A DNA stretch of 64,000 nt from assembly GCF_024707545.1 (NCBI RefSeq), contig NZ_CP062229.1, positions 4,817,501 to 4,881,500 on the forward strand, given 5' to 3'. The notes under the pieces were generated by a model, which was given only the letters and a program-made list of their open reading frames with translations, searched no databases and had not been told where the DNA came from. Each line of letters begins with the position of its first letter. The first letter of the stretch is position 1. Positions 8,670 to 18,800 of the stretch are shown piece after piece. The DNA comes from Mesorhizobium onobrychidis. Lineage in GTDB: Bacteria; Pseudomonadota; Alphaproteobacteria; Rhizobiales; Rhizobiaceae. The translations under genes and the position numbers were made by a program.

Positions 8670-8755
8670 TCCCGCACAACCCGTGCGGATTGTAGCGGAT
8701 TATCAGGACAGCGCACAGCGGCTATTTCTGCTTCATCATCCGAAGGAGACAGGTC

Positions 8756-9628
8756 ATGCCCAGCATCGACAAGTCAGGTACATTCACTCTTGGCGACCGC
8801 TCCGTGAAGCGGCTCGGCTATGGCGCCATGCAACTCGCCGGACCCGGCGTTTTCGGCCCGCCTAAGGATCATGACTCAGCCCTGGCCGTGCTGCGCGAAG
8901 CCGTCGCGCGTGGCGTCGACCATATCGACACCAGTGACTTCTACGGCCCACACGTCACCAACCGGCTCATCCGCGAAGCGCTCGCGCCCTATTCCGACGA
9001 CCTCACCATCGTCACCAAGATCGGCGCCCGGCGCGGCGCCGATGGTTCATGGCTCCCCGCCTTCTCTCCCGAGGAGCTGACCCAGGCGGTGCACGACAAT
9101 CTGCGCAATCTCCGGCTCGACGTGCTGGACGTGGTCAACCTCAGGATCATGTTCGACGCGCATGGCCCTGCCGAAGGGTCGATCGAGGCGCCGCTCACTG
9201 TGCTGGCCGAGCTGCAGCGGCAGGGTTTGGTGCGTCACATCGGGCTCAGCAATGTCACGTCAGCGCAGGTCGAAGAGGCGCGACGGATCGCCAAGATCGT
9301 CTGCGTGCAGAACCAATACAATCTGGCGCACAGGGGCGACGATGCCTTGATCGACAAACTCGGCAGCAACGGCATCGCCTATGTGCCGTTCTTTCCGCTC
9401 GGCGGCTTCAACCCGCTGCAGTCGTCTACCCTATCCGGCGTCGCTCAGCGCCTGGGCGCCAGGCCGATGCAGGTCGCGCTCGCCTGGCTGCTCGGTCGCG
9501 CGCCCAATATCCTGCTCATTCCCGGCACCTCGTCTGTCGCCCATCTCAGGGAGAACCTTGCCGCAGCCGAACTCGATCTGCCGGAGGATGCCGTCAGGGA
9601 ACTGAACGGCGTGGCGATGGCTGCATGA
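8756..9628 (+). CDS. Aldo/keto reductase
   Basis: A 290-residue TIM-barrel NADPH-dependent oxidoreductase. The catalytic Asp and Tyr are in HIDTSDFYGP, and the Lys is in IVTKIGARRG. The usual catalytic His position reads VVNLRIMFD, a variation known in some AKR branches. The C-terminal ILLIPGTSSVAHLRENL is the NADPH-binding segment. AAGGAG lies before the ATG at 8756. It is the likely target of the divergent LysR regulator. Substrate unknown. Confidence 0.92.
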   Translation: MPSIDKSGTFTLGDRSVKRLGYGAMQLAGPGVFGPPKDHDSALAVLREAVARGVDHIDTSDFYGPHVTNRLIREALAPYSDDLTIVTKIGARRGADGSWLPAFSPEELTQAVHDNLRNLRLDVLDVVNLRIMFDAHGPAEGSIEAPLTVLAELQRQGLVRHIGLSNVTSAQVEEARRIAKIVCVQNQYNLAHRGDDALIDKLGSNGIAYVPFFPLGGFNPLQSSTLSGVAQRLGARPMQVALAWLLGRAPNILLIPGTSSVAHLRENLAAAELDLPEDAVRELNGVAMAA

Positions 9629-9654
9629 GGATTGGCGAAAGCGGCAACGAGCCA

Positions 9655-9677
9655 ATCTCCCCACTTGTGGGGGAGAT
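9655..9677. terminator. Symmetrical hairpin between convergent genes
   Basis: ATCTCCCC and GGGGAGAT pair around a seven-base loop, between the aldo/keto reductase and the convergent GDPD gene. There is no T-run. Short palindromes of this CCAATCTCCCC type recur between genes in rhizobia and may act as bidirectional terminators. Confidence 0.5.
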
Positions 9678-9698
9678 CGGCAGCTTCAGCCACCACGT

Positions 9699-10757
9699 CT
9701 AGTTGATGCTCGCGGTGTTCGCCGGCTCCGCCGGTCGCGCCTCATCAGAATATGGCACGCGGTAGCCGTTTGCCGCCAGCCAGTCGATCGCCGCTTTCGG
9801 CTCGTCGGTCTGGATGATGGTGGCGCCGCGCTCGGCCCAGAAGCCGTACGTCTCGCGCGGCAGACTGGCGAGCACTGCCAACTCGTCGCCGCGACCGCCG
9901 GCAAGGAAGCCGCCCGGTTTGTTGACGATGGCGTAGGTATTGGCCCAGATGTGCCAGTCGCCCCTAATCGCCGCAGCGCGCATGCGGGGGCTGAACAGCG
10001 GACCGCCGGTGTCGGTCAACGTCTCCGCGCCGGCCCGCCAGTTGATCATCTCGACCGCGCGCGGCGAAAAGATCCCGCTGACTTTCTCGGCGAAGCCGGC
10101 ATCTCGAACCGCGTCGTCGGCGATAATCGGCATGAACTGGAACCCACTGCCAATCGCACCCATGGCGGCCTTGACAGTGGTAATCCTGGCCGGGTTCCAC
10201 AAGTTTTCCTTGACGATCACCTGTTCGGCCATGCCGAGGTCGCGCGCGACCGCGATCATGCCGGCCAGGCTGTCGACATCGAGCTTGTTGTCGATGTTGA
10301 TGAGAATCCTGTCCTTGGTCGCCATCAGCATCTCGCGCAGCGTCGAAACCGGCTCATCGGTGACGGCGCCGGTGCCTTCGATCACCAGCCTGCAGGTTTT
10401 GAGTTCGGCTAGCGTGCGCTTGACCACCTCGCCCTTGCAGTTCGTCGTGCGGTCGAGCCAGCTGTCATGCATGACGATGAACTGGCCGTCCTTCGAGCGC
10501 CTGACGTCGACCTCGACGATTTCGGCACCAAGCGCGATCGATGCCTCGACGGCGGCGATCGAGTTCTCCGCATAGAGCGTCTTGCGGGCCTGCATGCTGC
10601 CGGCCCGGTGTGCCGCCACCATCACATGATCGCGCCACTGGTTGGCGTGTTCGAAACGGTCGAGAATCTGTCTGGCGCGTGTTTCGCCTGCCGATGCCGA
10701 GCCTGTGAAGAGCGCCAAGGCGGCGGAAAGCAGAAGATTCAACCAGATCGTTCGCAT
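9699..10757 (-). CDS. Secreted glycerophosphodiester phosphodiesterase family protein
   Basis: A 352-residue protein beginning with a signal peptide (MRTIWLNLLLSAALALF then SASAGE, cleavage near residue 25). The GDPD signatures are present: VMVAAHRAG and AENSIAAVEASIALGAEIVE carry the catalytic His and metal-ligand acids, and FIVMHDSWLDRTT carries the second His. The family hydrolyses glycerophosphodiesters to glycerol-3-phosphate; here it would act in the periplasm. The frame runs on upstream, but GGAGCG and the signal peptide support the ATG at 10757. Confidence 0.88.
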   Translation of the reverse strand: MRTIWLNLLLSAALALFTGSASAGETRARQILDRFEHANQWRDHVMVAAHRAGSMQARKTLYAENSIAAVEASIALGAEIVEVDVRRSKDGQFIVMHDSWLDRTTNCKGEVVKRTLAELKTCRLVIEGTGAVTDEPVSTLREMLMATKDRILINIDNKLDVDSLAGMIAVARDLGMAEQVIVKENLWNPARITTVKAAMGAIGSGFQFMPIIADDAVRDAGFAEKVSGIFSPRAVEMINWRAGAETLTDTGGPLFSPRMRAAAIRGDWHIWANTYAIVNKPGGFLAGGRGDELAVLASLPRETYGFWAERGATIIQTDEPKAAIDWLAANGYRVPYSDEARPAEPANTASIN

Positions 10758-11194
10758 GAGAATCGCTCCGTACCGGATGGGACCCCGGTTAAGCGACGCA
10801 CGTGACAGCCTAGTGAACGAAGCCGGCTTGGCAAACGCCGGAAGGTCAGGGCAATGCCGGCTAAAGCGACCGTTCTGCAATCTCGAACCATGAGGGGTAA
10901 TCAGCAGGTCGCTGCAATCAGCTTGCCGCGATCGATGCTGCCGCCTAGCGGTCGGTGGGCCGGCTTGGCGCGCCCATATCTGTCCGCTCCGGGCCGCCAC
11001 CCGTCCCATGAGGGGACCGCCATCTACTTTCGGTTGTATTTATGCTTACCTAGACAATTTCCGGGCTTGCCATGTGGGCTCACCTGGCAAGCAAGAATTT
11101 GTGACCGATCTCGAATGGCCATGGCCTCGGAAGGGGTCGCATTTCTGAGAATTATATCCAATAAGGTTGCGCCTCGACGCACAGGAGACCCTTC
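10758..11194. other. Intergenic region with inverted repeat before the agmatinase gene
   Basis: No gene is seen in these 437 bases between divergent genes. GCTTGCCA at 11065-11072 and TGGCAAGC at 11085-11092 form an 8-bp inverted repeat with a 12-base spacer, about 100 bases before the agmatinase start, which could be an operator or leader hairpin. Confidence 0.4.
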
Positions 11195-12202
11195 ATGCCG
11201 AACACCAACATCGACCACGCCTTTACCGCCCGGGCCAGGACGGGCGCTTCCTTCGAGCCGACCTATGCCGGCGCGCTGTCGTTCATGCGGCGCAAATACA
11301 CGAAGGACGTGAAGGGCGCGGACGCCGTGGTGTGGGGCATCCCCTTCGACGCCGCCGTCACCAACCGGCCGGGCGCGCGTTTCGGACCGCAAGCGATTCG
11401 CCGCGCCTCGACCATCCTCGACAACGACCCGCAGTATCCGTTTTCGCGCGATCTGTTCCAACAGCTTGCCGTGGTCGACTATGGCGATTGCCTGCTCGAC
11501 AGCGGCAATCACCAGAAGACGCCGGGGACGATCGAGCGCGAGGCGGCAAAGATCCTGAAATCAGGCGCCTTCCTGCTATCGCTCGGCGGCGACCATTTCA
11601 TCACCTGGCCGCTTCTCAAGGCGCATGCCGCCATCCACGGCCCGCTGGCTCTGGTGCAATTCGACGCCCACCAGGACACCTGGCCGGACGATGGCAAGCG
11701 CATCGATCACGGCTCCTTCGTCGGCCGTGCGGTCAAGGAGGGGATTATCGACCCCGACCGTTCGATCCAGATCGGCATCCGCACCCATGCGCCTGATACC
11801 TTCGGCATCAAGATCCTGTACGGCCACGAAGTCGAGGAAATGCGCGCGTCCGATATCGCCTATGCCATCGTCGACCGCACCGGCGGCAGGAAGGCCTATG
11901 TCACCTTCGACATCGATTGCCTGGACCCGGCCTTCGCGCCCGGCACCGGCACACCGGTCGCCGGCGGGCCGTCCTCGGCAAAAATCCTGTCGGTGCTGCG
12001 CCAGATCAATCAGGTCGATATCGTCGGCGCCGATGTCGTGGAGGTTGCGCCGGCCTATGATCACGCCGATATAACGGCAATTGCCGGGTCGACGGTGGCC
12101 ATGCACTATCTCGGGCTCCTGGCGGAACGAAAGGCCCGGCTCGAAGAGCTGAACAGCGGCAATAACGTCGTTGCCGCATTGAATCAGGCAAGCGGCATAT
12201 AG
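11195..12202 (+). CDS. speB: Agmatinase / ureohydrolase family protein
   Basis: A 335-residue ureohydrolase. The dinuclear manganese ligands are all present: GGDH (residues 131-134), DAHQD (157-161) and FDIDCLDPAFAPG (near 238-250). The family removes urea from agmatine, arginine or guanidino acids; length and the N-terminal block favour agmatinase (putrescine formation), but guanidinobutyrase cannot be excluded, so the symbol is tentative. AGGAG precedes the ATG. argC follows after 23 bases on the same strand. Confidence 0.85.
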   Translation: MPNTNIDHAFTARARTGASFEPTYAGALSFMRRKYTKDVKGADAVVWGIPFDAAVTNRPGARFGPQAIRRASTILDNDPQYPFSRDLFQQLAVVDYGDCLLDSGNHQKTPGTIEREAAKILKSGAFLLSLGGDHFITWPLLKAHAAIHGPLALVQFDAHQDTWPDDGKRIDHGSFVGRAVKEGIIDPDRSIQIGIRTHAPDTFGIKILYGHEVEEMRASDIAYAIVDRTGGRKAYVTFDIDCLDPAFAPGTGTPVAGGPSSAKILSVLRQINQVDIVGADVVEVAPAYDHADITAIAGSTVAMHYLGLLAERKARLEELNSGNNVVAALNQASGI

Positions 12203-12225
12203 CTATCAGGAATCAAAGGCAGGCA

Positions 12226-13158
12226 ATGAAACCGAAAATCTTCATCGACGGCGAGCACGGCACCACTGGTCTCCAGATAAGGGCGCTGCTTGCCGAGCGC
12301 GGCGACCTGGAGATCATCTCCATTCCGACCGAGCGCCGCAAGGAACCGGCAGCTAGAGCCGAGTTCCTCAACGCCGCTGATGTCGCGATCCTCTGCCTGC
12401 CGGACGCAGCCGCGAAAGAAAGCGTCTCGCTGATCACCAACGACACCACCAAGGTCATCGACGCCTCGACCGCGCATCGCGTGGCCGAAGGTTGGGAATA
12501 TGGTTTCGCCGAAATGGACAAGGATCAGGCGAAGACAATCGCCAAGGCGAAGCGCGTCGCCAATCCGGGCTGCTGGCCGCAAGGCCCGATCGCGACGCTC
12601 AGGCCGCTGGTGGCGGCCGGGCTGTTGCCGCCGGACTTTCCAGTTACCGTCAACGGCATTTCGGGCTATTCGGGCGGCGGCCGGCCGATGATCGAGGACT
12701 ATGTCGCCAAGGGCGAGGATGCGTCGGAATTCCTGCCCTACGGGCTGACCCTGCAGCACAAGCATGTGCCGGAGCTCAGGACCTATGCGAAGCTGTCGCA
12801 TGATCCGATCATGCAGCCTGCGGTCGGCAATTTCGCGCAAGGCATGATTACCGTGGTGCCGCTGCAGCTCGGCGGCCTCGACTATGTGCCGACCGGCGCC
12901 GAGCTCCATGCGGCGATTGCCGACCATTTCGCCGCTATCGCTGGCGGCGTGGTCGAGGTGGCGCCCTATGTGCAACTTGAGCGCGTGCCGGAGATCGATC
13001 CCGAAATCTACAACGGCACCAACCGGATGAAGCTCTATGTCTTCGCCAACGACGACAGGGCCCAGGCGCTGCTGCTCGCCGTCTACGACAACCTCGGCAA
13101 GGGCGCCTCGGGTGCTGCCGTGCAGAACATGGATCTGATGCTCGGCCTCGAGCACTGA
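12226..13158 (+). CDS. argC: N-acetyl-gamma-glutamyl-phosphate reductase (type 2)
   Basis: A 310-residue NADP-dependent reductase of arginine biosynthesis. IFIDGEHGTTGLQIRALL is the N-terminal nucleotide-binding loop of the short (type 2) ArgC group, and the catalytic cysteine is in NPGCWPQG (Cys116). It converts N-acetylglutamyl phosphate to the semialdehyde. In related genomes argC lies near rplM-rpsI; here about 4.5 kb with the LysR, aldo/keto reductase, GDPD and agmatinase genes separates them. The next gene starts on the base after its stop codon. Confidence 0.95.
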   Translation: MKPKIFIDGEHGTTGLQIRALLAERGDLEIISIPTERRKEPAARAEFLNAADVAILCLPDAAAKESVSLITNDTTKVIDASTAHRVAEGWEYGFAEMDKDQAKTIAKAKRVANPGCWPQGPIATLRPLVAAGLLPPDFPVTVNGISGYSGGGRPMIEDYVAKGEDASEFLPYGLTLQHKHVPELRTYAKLSHDPIMQPAVGNFAQGMITVVPLQLGGLDYVPTGAELHAAIADHFAAIAGGVVEVAPYVQLERVPEIDPEIYNGTNRMKLYVFANDDRAQALLLAVYDNLGKGASGAAVQNMDLMLGLEH

Positions 13159-13998
13159 ATGGACGCTCCTGCATTTCCAGAACGCTGGAAGGTCAACGCG
13201 CCAGAACCGATCGCCGAAACCTTCAGCAGCCGCATCTGGAAGGTTTTTCGCGCGGATGGCTCGCCGGCGATCGTCAAGGCCCTCAAACCTTTCGACGATG
13301 TCGAAGACGAGTTGCGCGGCGAGCATTTTCTCGCCTGGCGGCGCGGCGAAGGCGCGGTGCGGCTGCTCGGCCGCGACGGTCACTGCATGCTGCTCGAATA
13401 TGCCGGCGAAACCTTGCTGTCACAGGTTCTCGCGGAGCAGGGAGACAATGCCGCCACAGCAATCGCGGCCGAAGTGATGGCAAGACTGTTCTCGCCATCT
13501 GACCACCCTGCCCCACCGGATCTGCAGCCGCTGCAGCTACGGTTTTCCAGTCTGTTCAACAAGGCGAAGATCGATCGCGACGCTCGCGAAAAGAGCCTCT
13601 ACGTCGAAGCGGCTGCGACCGCGGAACGGCTGTTGGCCGATCCTGTCGACGTGCTGCCGCTGCATGGCGACCTGCATCACGACAACATCATGCTGGGGCC
13701 GCGCGGCTGGCTGGCGATCGATCCGAAGGGCGTTCTCGGCGATCCCGGCTTCGATGCGGCGAACATGTTCTACAACCCGCTCGACCGCGACGATCTTTGC
13801 CGTGATCCCCGGCGGATTGCCCACATCGCCGAGATCTTCGCCAAGACGCTCGGCCAAACGCCGCCAGCCATTCTGGATCATGCCATCGCCTATGGCTGCC
13901 TGTCGGCGTCATGGCATCACGAAGACGGCAATGCGATCGAGGAAAGCCGCGAATTATCCATTGCCACGGCGATCAGGACGGTGCGGCTCAGCCTCTGA
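13159..13998 (+). CDS. APH(6)-like antibiotic/hydroxyurea phosphotransferase
   Basis: A 279-residue kinase-fold protein of the APH_6_hur type, which includes streptomycin 6-phosphotransferase and hydroxyurea kinases. The Brenner motif is [13 protein letters not shown], and the metal-binding DFG-equivalent is [19 protein letters not shown]. It starts immediately after the argC stop, so it is probably translated with argC. Its 3' end overlaps the convergent ctaA gene by 11 bases. A chromosomal housekeeping position makes real antibiotic resistance uncertain; the natural substrate is unknown. Confidence 0.85.
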   Translation: MDAPAFPERWKVNAPEPIAETFSSRIWKVFRADGSPAIVKALKPFDDVEDELRGEHFLAWRRGEGAVRLLGRDGHCMLLEYAGETLLSQVLAEQGDNAATAIAAEVMARLFSPSDHPAPPDLQPLQLRFSSLFNKAKIDRDAREKSLYVEAAATAERLLADPVDVLPLHGDLHHDNIMLGPRGWLAIDPKGVLGDPGFDAANMFYNPLDRDDLCRDPRRIAHIAEIFAKTLGQTPPAILDHAIAYGCLSASWHHEDGNAIEESRELSIATAIRTVRLSL

Positions 13999-15121
13999 CG
14001 GCGATCTGGTTGGGCAGCGGATAAGCGCCCTTGGTGCCGCGCCAATGCGCTGCGGCGAAACCCAGCAGGACAAGCGCAAATGCCTGATGCATCAGCGCCA
14101 TGTGCAGCGGCACGTGCATCAGCAGCGTGCCGATGCCGATCAAGGCCTGCGCCAGCACCAGCAGAAACAACAACGTCGCGCGGTGCGCATGCGTCGTGCC
14201 TGGCTGGCGGCGGTGCGTCGCGATCATGTGCCAAAGTGCTGCGACGAAGATCGTGTAGGCGCCGAGCCGGTGGATGAACTGAACCGTCTTCGGGCTCTCG
14301 AAGAAGTTGCGCCATGCCGGCTCGAGGATCAACAGATCGCCGGGGATAAGCTTGCCGTCCATCAGCGGCCAGGTGTTGTAGCTCAGGCCGGCATCGAGGC
14401 CGGCGACCAGCCCGCCGAGATAGATCTGGATCAGCGCCAGCAACACCAGAAAGCCGGCCAGACGCTGCGTCGAACGGTCGGCGGCGGGCGCGGAATGAGG
14501 GGCCAATCCACGCGCGACCACCATGGTCGCGGTGAAGATCAGCGCGGCCAGCGTCAGATGCGTTGCCAGCCGGTACTGGCTGACGGAGACCCGGTCGACC
14601 AGCCCGGACGCCACCATCCACCAGCCGATCGCGCCTTGCAGGCCGCCGAGAAGAAGAATGCCTGATAGTTTCGGTCCAAGACCACGTTCTATGCGGCGCG
14701 TCGCCCAGAAAAACACCAGCGGCACGGCGAAAACCAAGCCGACACCGCGCGCCAGGATCCGGTGCACCCATTCCCACCAGAAAATCGATTTGAACGCTTC
14801 GATGCTCATGCCCTTGTTGAGCTCGGCATATTGCGGGATCTGCTGGTAGCGCTGGAACTCCTCCTGCCATTCTGCGTCGTTGAGCGGCGGGATGATGCCG
14901 TGGATCGGCTTCCATTCGGTGATCGACAAGCCGGACTCGGTGAGCCTGGTGGCGCCGCCGACCAGCACCAGTACGAACAGCACAAGAACCACGGCGTAGA
15001 GCCAGCCGCGCACCAGCGCCCGGTTGCGCAGGTCGCGGTCGCGGGCCACGAAAGGCGCGGCAGCTGATATGGCAGCCATAGGCTTGTCCCGGCAGGTTGC
15101 AGTCGCGGATTGGTGAACCAT
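13988..15121 (-). CDS. ctaA: Heme A synthase (COX15/CtaA)
   Basis: A 377-residue, eight-helix membrane protein that oxidises heme O to heme A for aa3-type oxidases. Family blocks include [18 protein letters not shown] after the first helix, and the conserved histidines in [29 protein letters not shown] and LMHQAFAL. Two starts are possible: ATG 15121 (used) or ATG 15079 fourteen codons later, which fits the family N-terminus equally well; neither has a clear ribosome-binding site. Confidence 0.95.
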   Translation of the reverse strand: MVHQSATATCRDKPMAAISAAAPFVARDRDLRNRALVRGWLYAVVLVLFVLVLVGGATRLTESGLSITEWKPIHGIIPPLNDAEWQEEFQRYQQIPQYAELNKGMSIEAFKSIFWWEWVHRILARGVGLVFAVPLVFFWATRRIERGLGPKLSGILLLGGLQGAIGWWMVASGLVDRVSVSQYRLATHLTLAALIFTATMVVARGLAPHSAPAADRSTQRLAGFLVLLALIQIYLGGLVAGLDAGLSYNTWPLMDGKLIPGDLLILEPAWRNFFESPKTVQFIHRLGAYTIFVAALWHMIATHRRQPGTTHAHRATLLFLLVLAQALIGIGTLLMHVPLHMALMHQAFALVLLGFAAAHWRGTKGAYPLPNQIAVRG

Positions 15122-15231
15122 CGCAACTCAGCTGGCAAGACCGGACAGCGCGGCACGCCGTCGCGCCGCTTCTTGCGGGTTGCGTGCCTCTTCCGTTGGG
15201 CCTAAGCGATAGCAATCAACGGGATCGCGAA

Positions 15232-15450
15232 ATGCCCATTCGCCTGAAGAAGCTGATCGGAACATTCCTGCTGGTGGCGCTGGTCATCGTCTATGCATTG
15301 GTCGCATCGATCGTGGCGGTCGCCCAACTGGCGGAATCGGGACCGTGGGCGCATTTCCTGTTCTTCCTGCTCAGCGGCATGCTCTGGGTGCTGCCGGCTA
15401 TGGGCATCATCAAATGGCTGATCCTGGAGCCCCCGCGGCCGAAGAACTGA
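15232..15450 (+). CDS. DUF2842 small membrane protein
   Basis: A 72-residue protein with two predicted membrane helices (LIGTFLLVALVIVYALVASI and AHFLFFLLSGMLWVLPAMG) ending in KWLILEPPRPKN, typical of the alphaproteobacterial DUF2842 family of unknown function. The ATG at 15232 was preferred to upstream in-frame starts because homologs begin with a short basic segment (MPIRLKK). It is divergent from ctaA. Confidence 0.8.
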   Translation: MPIRLKKLIGTFLLVALVIVYALVASIVAVAQLAESGPWAHFLFFLLSGMLWVLPAMGIIKWLILEPPRPKN

Positions 15451-15895
15451 GGCTCGCTCGCCGCCGCTAGATGGTGAAAGCCTGACGCTTTCTACCCGAC
15501 GTGTAGGGCAGCTCAGGGTGGTTTTCTGCCTTCCGTGTCGCCGATCGGAACGCGCAGGCAGCGCCAGAAGCGGCTGTTCAGTTGACAAACATCCAACGGC
15601 GGGAGTCGACGCACCCCGGCCGCTCACCAATGCCCTTGCTCTAGCACCCTTGCCGCTGGCTGCATAAAACGTCGCTGATTGGCCGTCCCGTTAGACCTCC
15701 TCTAGGGCGCACGTACGAGAAGGTGGGCTGGCATAGGCTCCGTTCATCAACCGAAGATCGCTTTTTTGCACCCGGTTTCAAAATTGCGGTTCAGCAAGGC
15801 AGAATTTTTGAACGCCAGAACTGCCATTCGCTCTTAGCTCGGAACGGCTGACGCCGACCATCGCGTGGTGAGGTCGACAGCGCATTGGAGCGATA
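15451..15895. other. Non-coding flank downstream of the WD40 cyclase gene
   Basis: No convincing gene is seen in this 445-base stretch between the DUF2842 gene and the stop of the cyclase-STAND-WD40 gene. It contains the left copy of a direct repeat that also occurs upstream of the same gene (see 15729-15792). Confidence 0.5.
15729..15792. repeat. Direct repeat flanking the WD40 cyclase gene, left copy
   Basis: About 64 bases (core ACCGAAGATCGC and TTCAAAATTGC) are roughly 80% identical, without gaps, to 20744-20807 in the same orientation. The two copies bracket the 4.6-kb cyclase-STAND-WD40 gene. Confidence 0.6.
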
Positions 15896-18800
15896 TCAGC
15901 TTGGACAGTCGCCAACTTCACCTTCGACAGGAAGGAAGAAACGTCGCCGTTCGCAGGCGGTCAGTTCGCGTGGAACAATCCCACGTGCGTAGTCAATGAG
16001 GTCCAGAGGTGTTTGGAACGCGCGAATTATTCGGACGCTATCATCACCGGACACGATTGCGATCCTCGTTCCATCGGAATTGAAAGCCGCCCGCATCAGC
16101 GCCGGTCGGTTGGCCTCGTCCTCAAGGCTGGCAGGCACTGCGATCTCGCGCCCCGACTGCGCCGCCCAGAGCCTGACCGTGCGATCCTGAGACGACGTCG
16201 TCACGACATACAAACCGTTAGGACTGATTTGCGCGCTGTCCACTGCGCCGCTGTGACCCCTGAGAACGACCTTTTCTGTTCCTACCGGAACGCTCCAGAT
16301 TCGAACGGTCCCATCGCGTGAGGCAGTTAGGAGAGACTGACCGTCCTGGCTGAACGCGACTGCTGTCAGCTCGTCGCTGTGGCCCTTCAGCGTCGCGACA
16401 CTGTTTCCGTCCTTGATCGACCAGATCCGCGCGGTGCGGTCGAGTGAACCCGTGACAACCAGTTGGCCGTCTGGACTGAAAGCGGCCGCGGTGATTCGGT
16501 TCTGATGCCCGATGAGAACCTTGAATTCAGTTCCGTCCGTCTTCAAAAGGTGGGCAGCGTTGTCGTCCGTCGCGGTAAGGACGAGATCCCCGTCCCGGCC
16601 GAAAATCGCCTGTGGCAACTTCCCGCTTGTCTTGATGGTGGCCAGTTCGGCGCCGCTTGCCGCGTCCCACAACTGTGCGGTACCGTGAGCCGAACCCGTC
16701 GCTAACAGGTCTCCCTTGGGACTAAATTGAACTTGAAGTAGCCCCTCACGAGATTTGAGCTGCGCGACCTCGCGTCTGCTTGCAACGTCCCAAACAAGAA
16801 CTCGGCCCCCAAGAGATGCGGTTGCAACGCGACTTCCATCAGGGCTGAACGTCGCACTTTGGATAGTTTCGTGTGTGTCAAGCTCGGCTATCTGACGTCC
16901 GCTTACAACCTCCCACAGGTGCGCTGCGCTATCCCCACCTCCTGTCAAAAGGTGCACATTATCGGGACTAAAGACCGCAAAGGTCGGCGGATATTCATGG
17001 GACAGCGCAGTTGTCAGAACCCCGTCGATATCCCAGAGCCGAGCGGTGCGATCGTGCGATGCAGTGAGAAGAATGCTGTTGTTAACTGGGCTGAATTCCA
17101 CGTGCTCGACCAAGGCGTCATGGCCGATGATGGTGGTGAGCAGCGACGTGCGCTCGACATCCCAAATACGAACCGTGCCGTTGAGGGAAGCGGCAGCCAA
17201 GAACCGATCGTCTTGGCTGAAGACGCTGTTCATCTCCTGATCGCGCTCATCCGGGCCCAGGTAACTTAGTTTGAGCCCCGAGGACTCCTGGCCGAGCACG
17301 CCAAGCAAATTACCCGAGATTCCGTCCCAGAGTCGTGCGCTACCATCGAGTGATACCGTCGCAATTCGACGGCCGTCGTGACTGAACATTACGCCTTGCA
17401 ACTGTGTGTCGCTCTTGTGACCGGCCAATTTCGCAATTTCCATGCCTTTCGACACGTCCCAAAGATGCGAAAGGAAAGGGTATGAAATTGGGCCCCACGA
17501 GCTTATCAGGATCCGGCTTCCGTCCGGGCTGAATGCGACGCTGTACGGCCAAGCGTTAACCCGCAGAGTCCGGTTCAGTTTGCCATCTTCCGCATTCCAG
17601 ATAAGAACGGAGCGTTGATCGCGTTGTGCGATTGCGAAGCTCTGGCCATCGGGACTAAAGCTAGCCAGGGAGCTTCCACGTCTCTCTACACTTAGGATTT
17701 TCCTTCCGGTTTGAGCGTCCCAGAGTGATGCATCGCTGTTCTCCCCCGCTGTCAGCACGCGGGTGCCGTTTGGGCTGAAAATCGCCGTAGGAAAATTGCC
17801 GACCGGCTGAAGTAAAAAGAGCTGCTCCCCTGAGGTGGCGCTCCACATGCGCGCGGTGCCATCTCTAGCAACTGTAATGACGCGGCTTCCGTCCGGGCTG
17901 AACTCGGCTCTCTCAACGGCGCCTTGGTGGCCCTTCAGAACCGCAGTCTCGGTACCATTCAGGGCGTCCCAAATGCGTGCCGTCGCGTCATGCGATGAGG
18001 TGACAATGCGGTCGCCGGTCCGATTGAAGGCTGCATGTGTCACACTGGCGTCTTGGTGGAAGATCCTCGTTTGACGATGCGCTAGCAAAGCCTTGTAAAG
18101 CGCGGCCTCCGCATCAACGATGTACGGGCGTCTGTGTTCAGATGTGCCCGTCGGCAGCGCTTCGAGCGCCAGCAAAACCGCGGCCTCAGTATTACCGCTC
18201 GTTGCGGTTTGCTGCGAAAGAAACGCAAGCGAAAGAGACTGGTTGCGCAGCGCCTGGTCGCGCGCCTCAAGGGCCTTCCTCTCGGCCGACCTGGCCTTGT
18301 CCGCGCTCATTTGCGCCAGCACCGCCTGCCGCATTGCTTCCTGCTGTCCTCTGAACCCAATGAATGCGCCTGCTCCAGCCAAGAGAGCCAACACCGTCGC
18401 GACAATGGCCGCATAGCGCGTACGTCGTGCCAGCTGTATCGCAGCAGTTGCTGCCAGATCCCGACGCTCAGCTTCTCCCGCGAGCCGGTCGGCCTCGCGC
18501 TCCAAGCGTTCGCGTCTTGCTACTTCAGCAGCCTCGATCAGTGCCCGCTCTGCTTGCCGGTCCTTCTCCTCTCTCTCCTTCTGGGCACGTGAGGACGCCT
18601 CGATGTATTCAACGACTTGATCGTCGACTTCCTGGCGTCTCGATAGCAGCAATTCCTCGCCCTCGGCGAGACGCTTGCCGGACGGCAGCAAAAGATCGCG
18701 GTTCTTGTTGTCTGAGTGCCATCGATGGGCGTCAGCCTTGAGCCGAGCCCGCGTCTCGAGGAAGCTCCTATTCGCGTTGACAATGTCGCTGGCGCGCGGC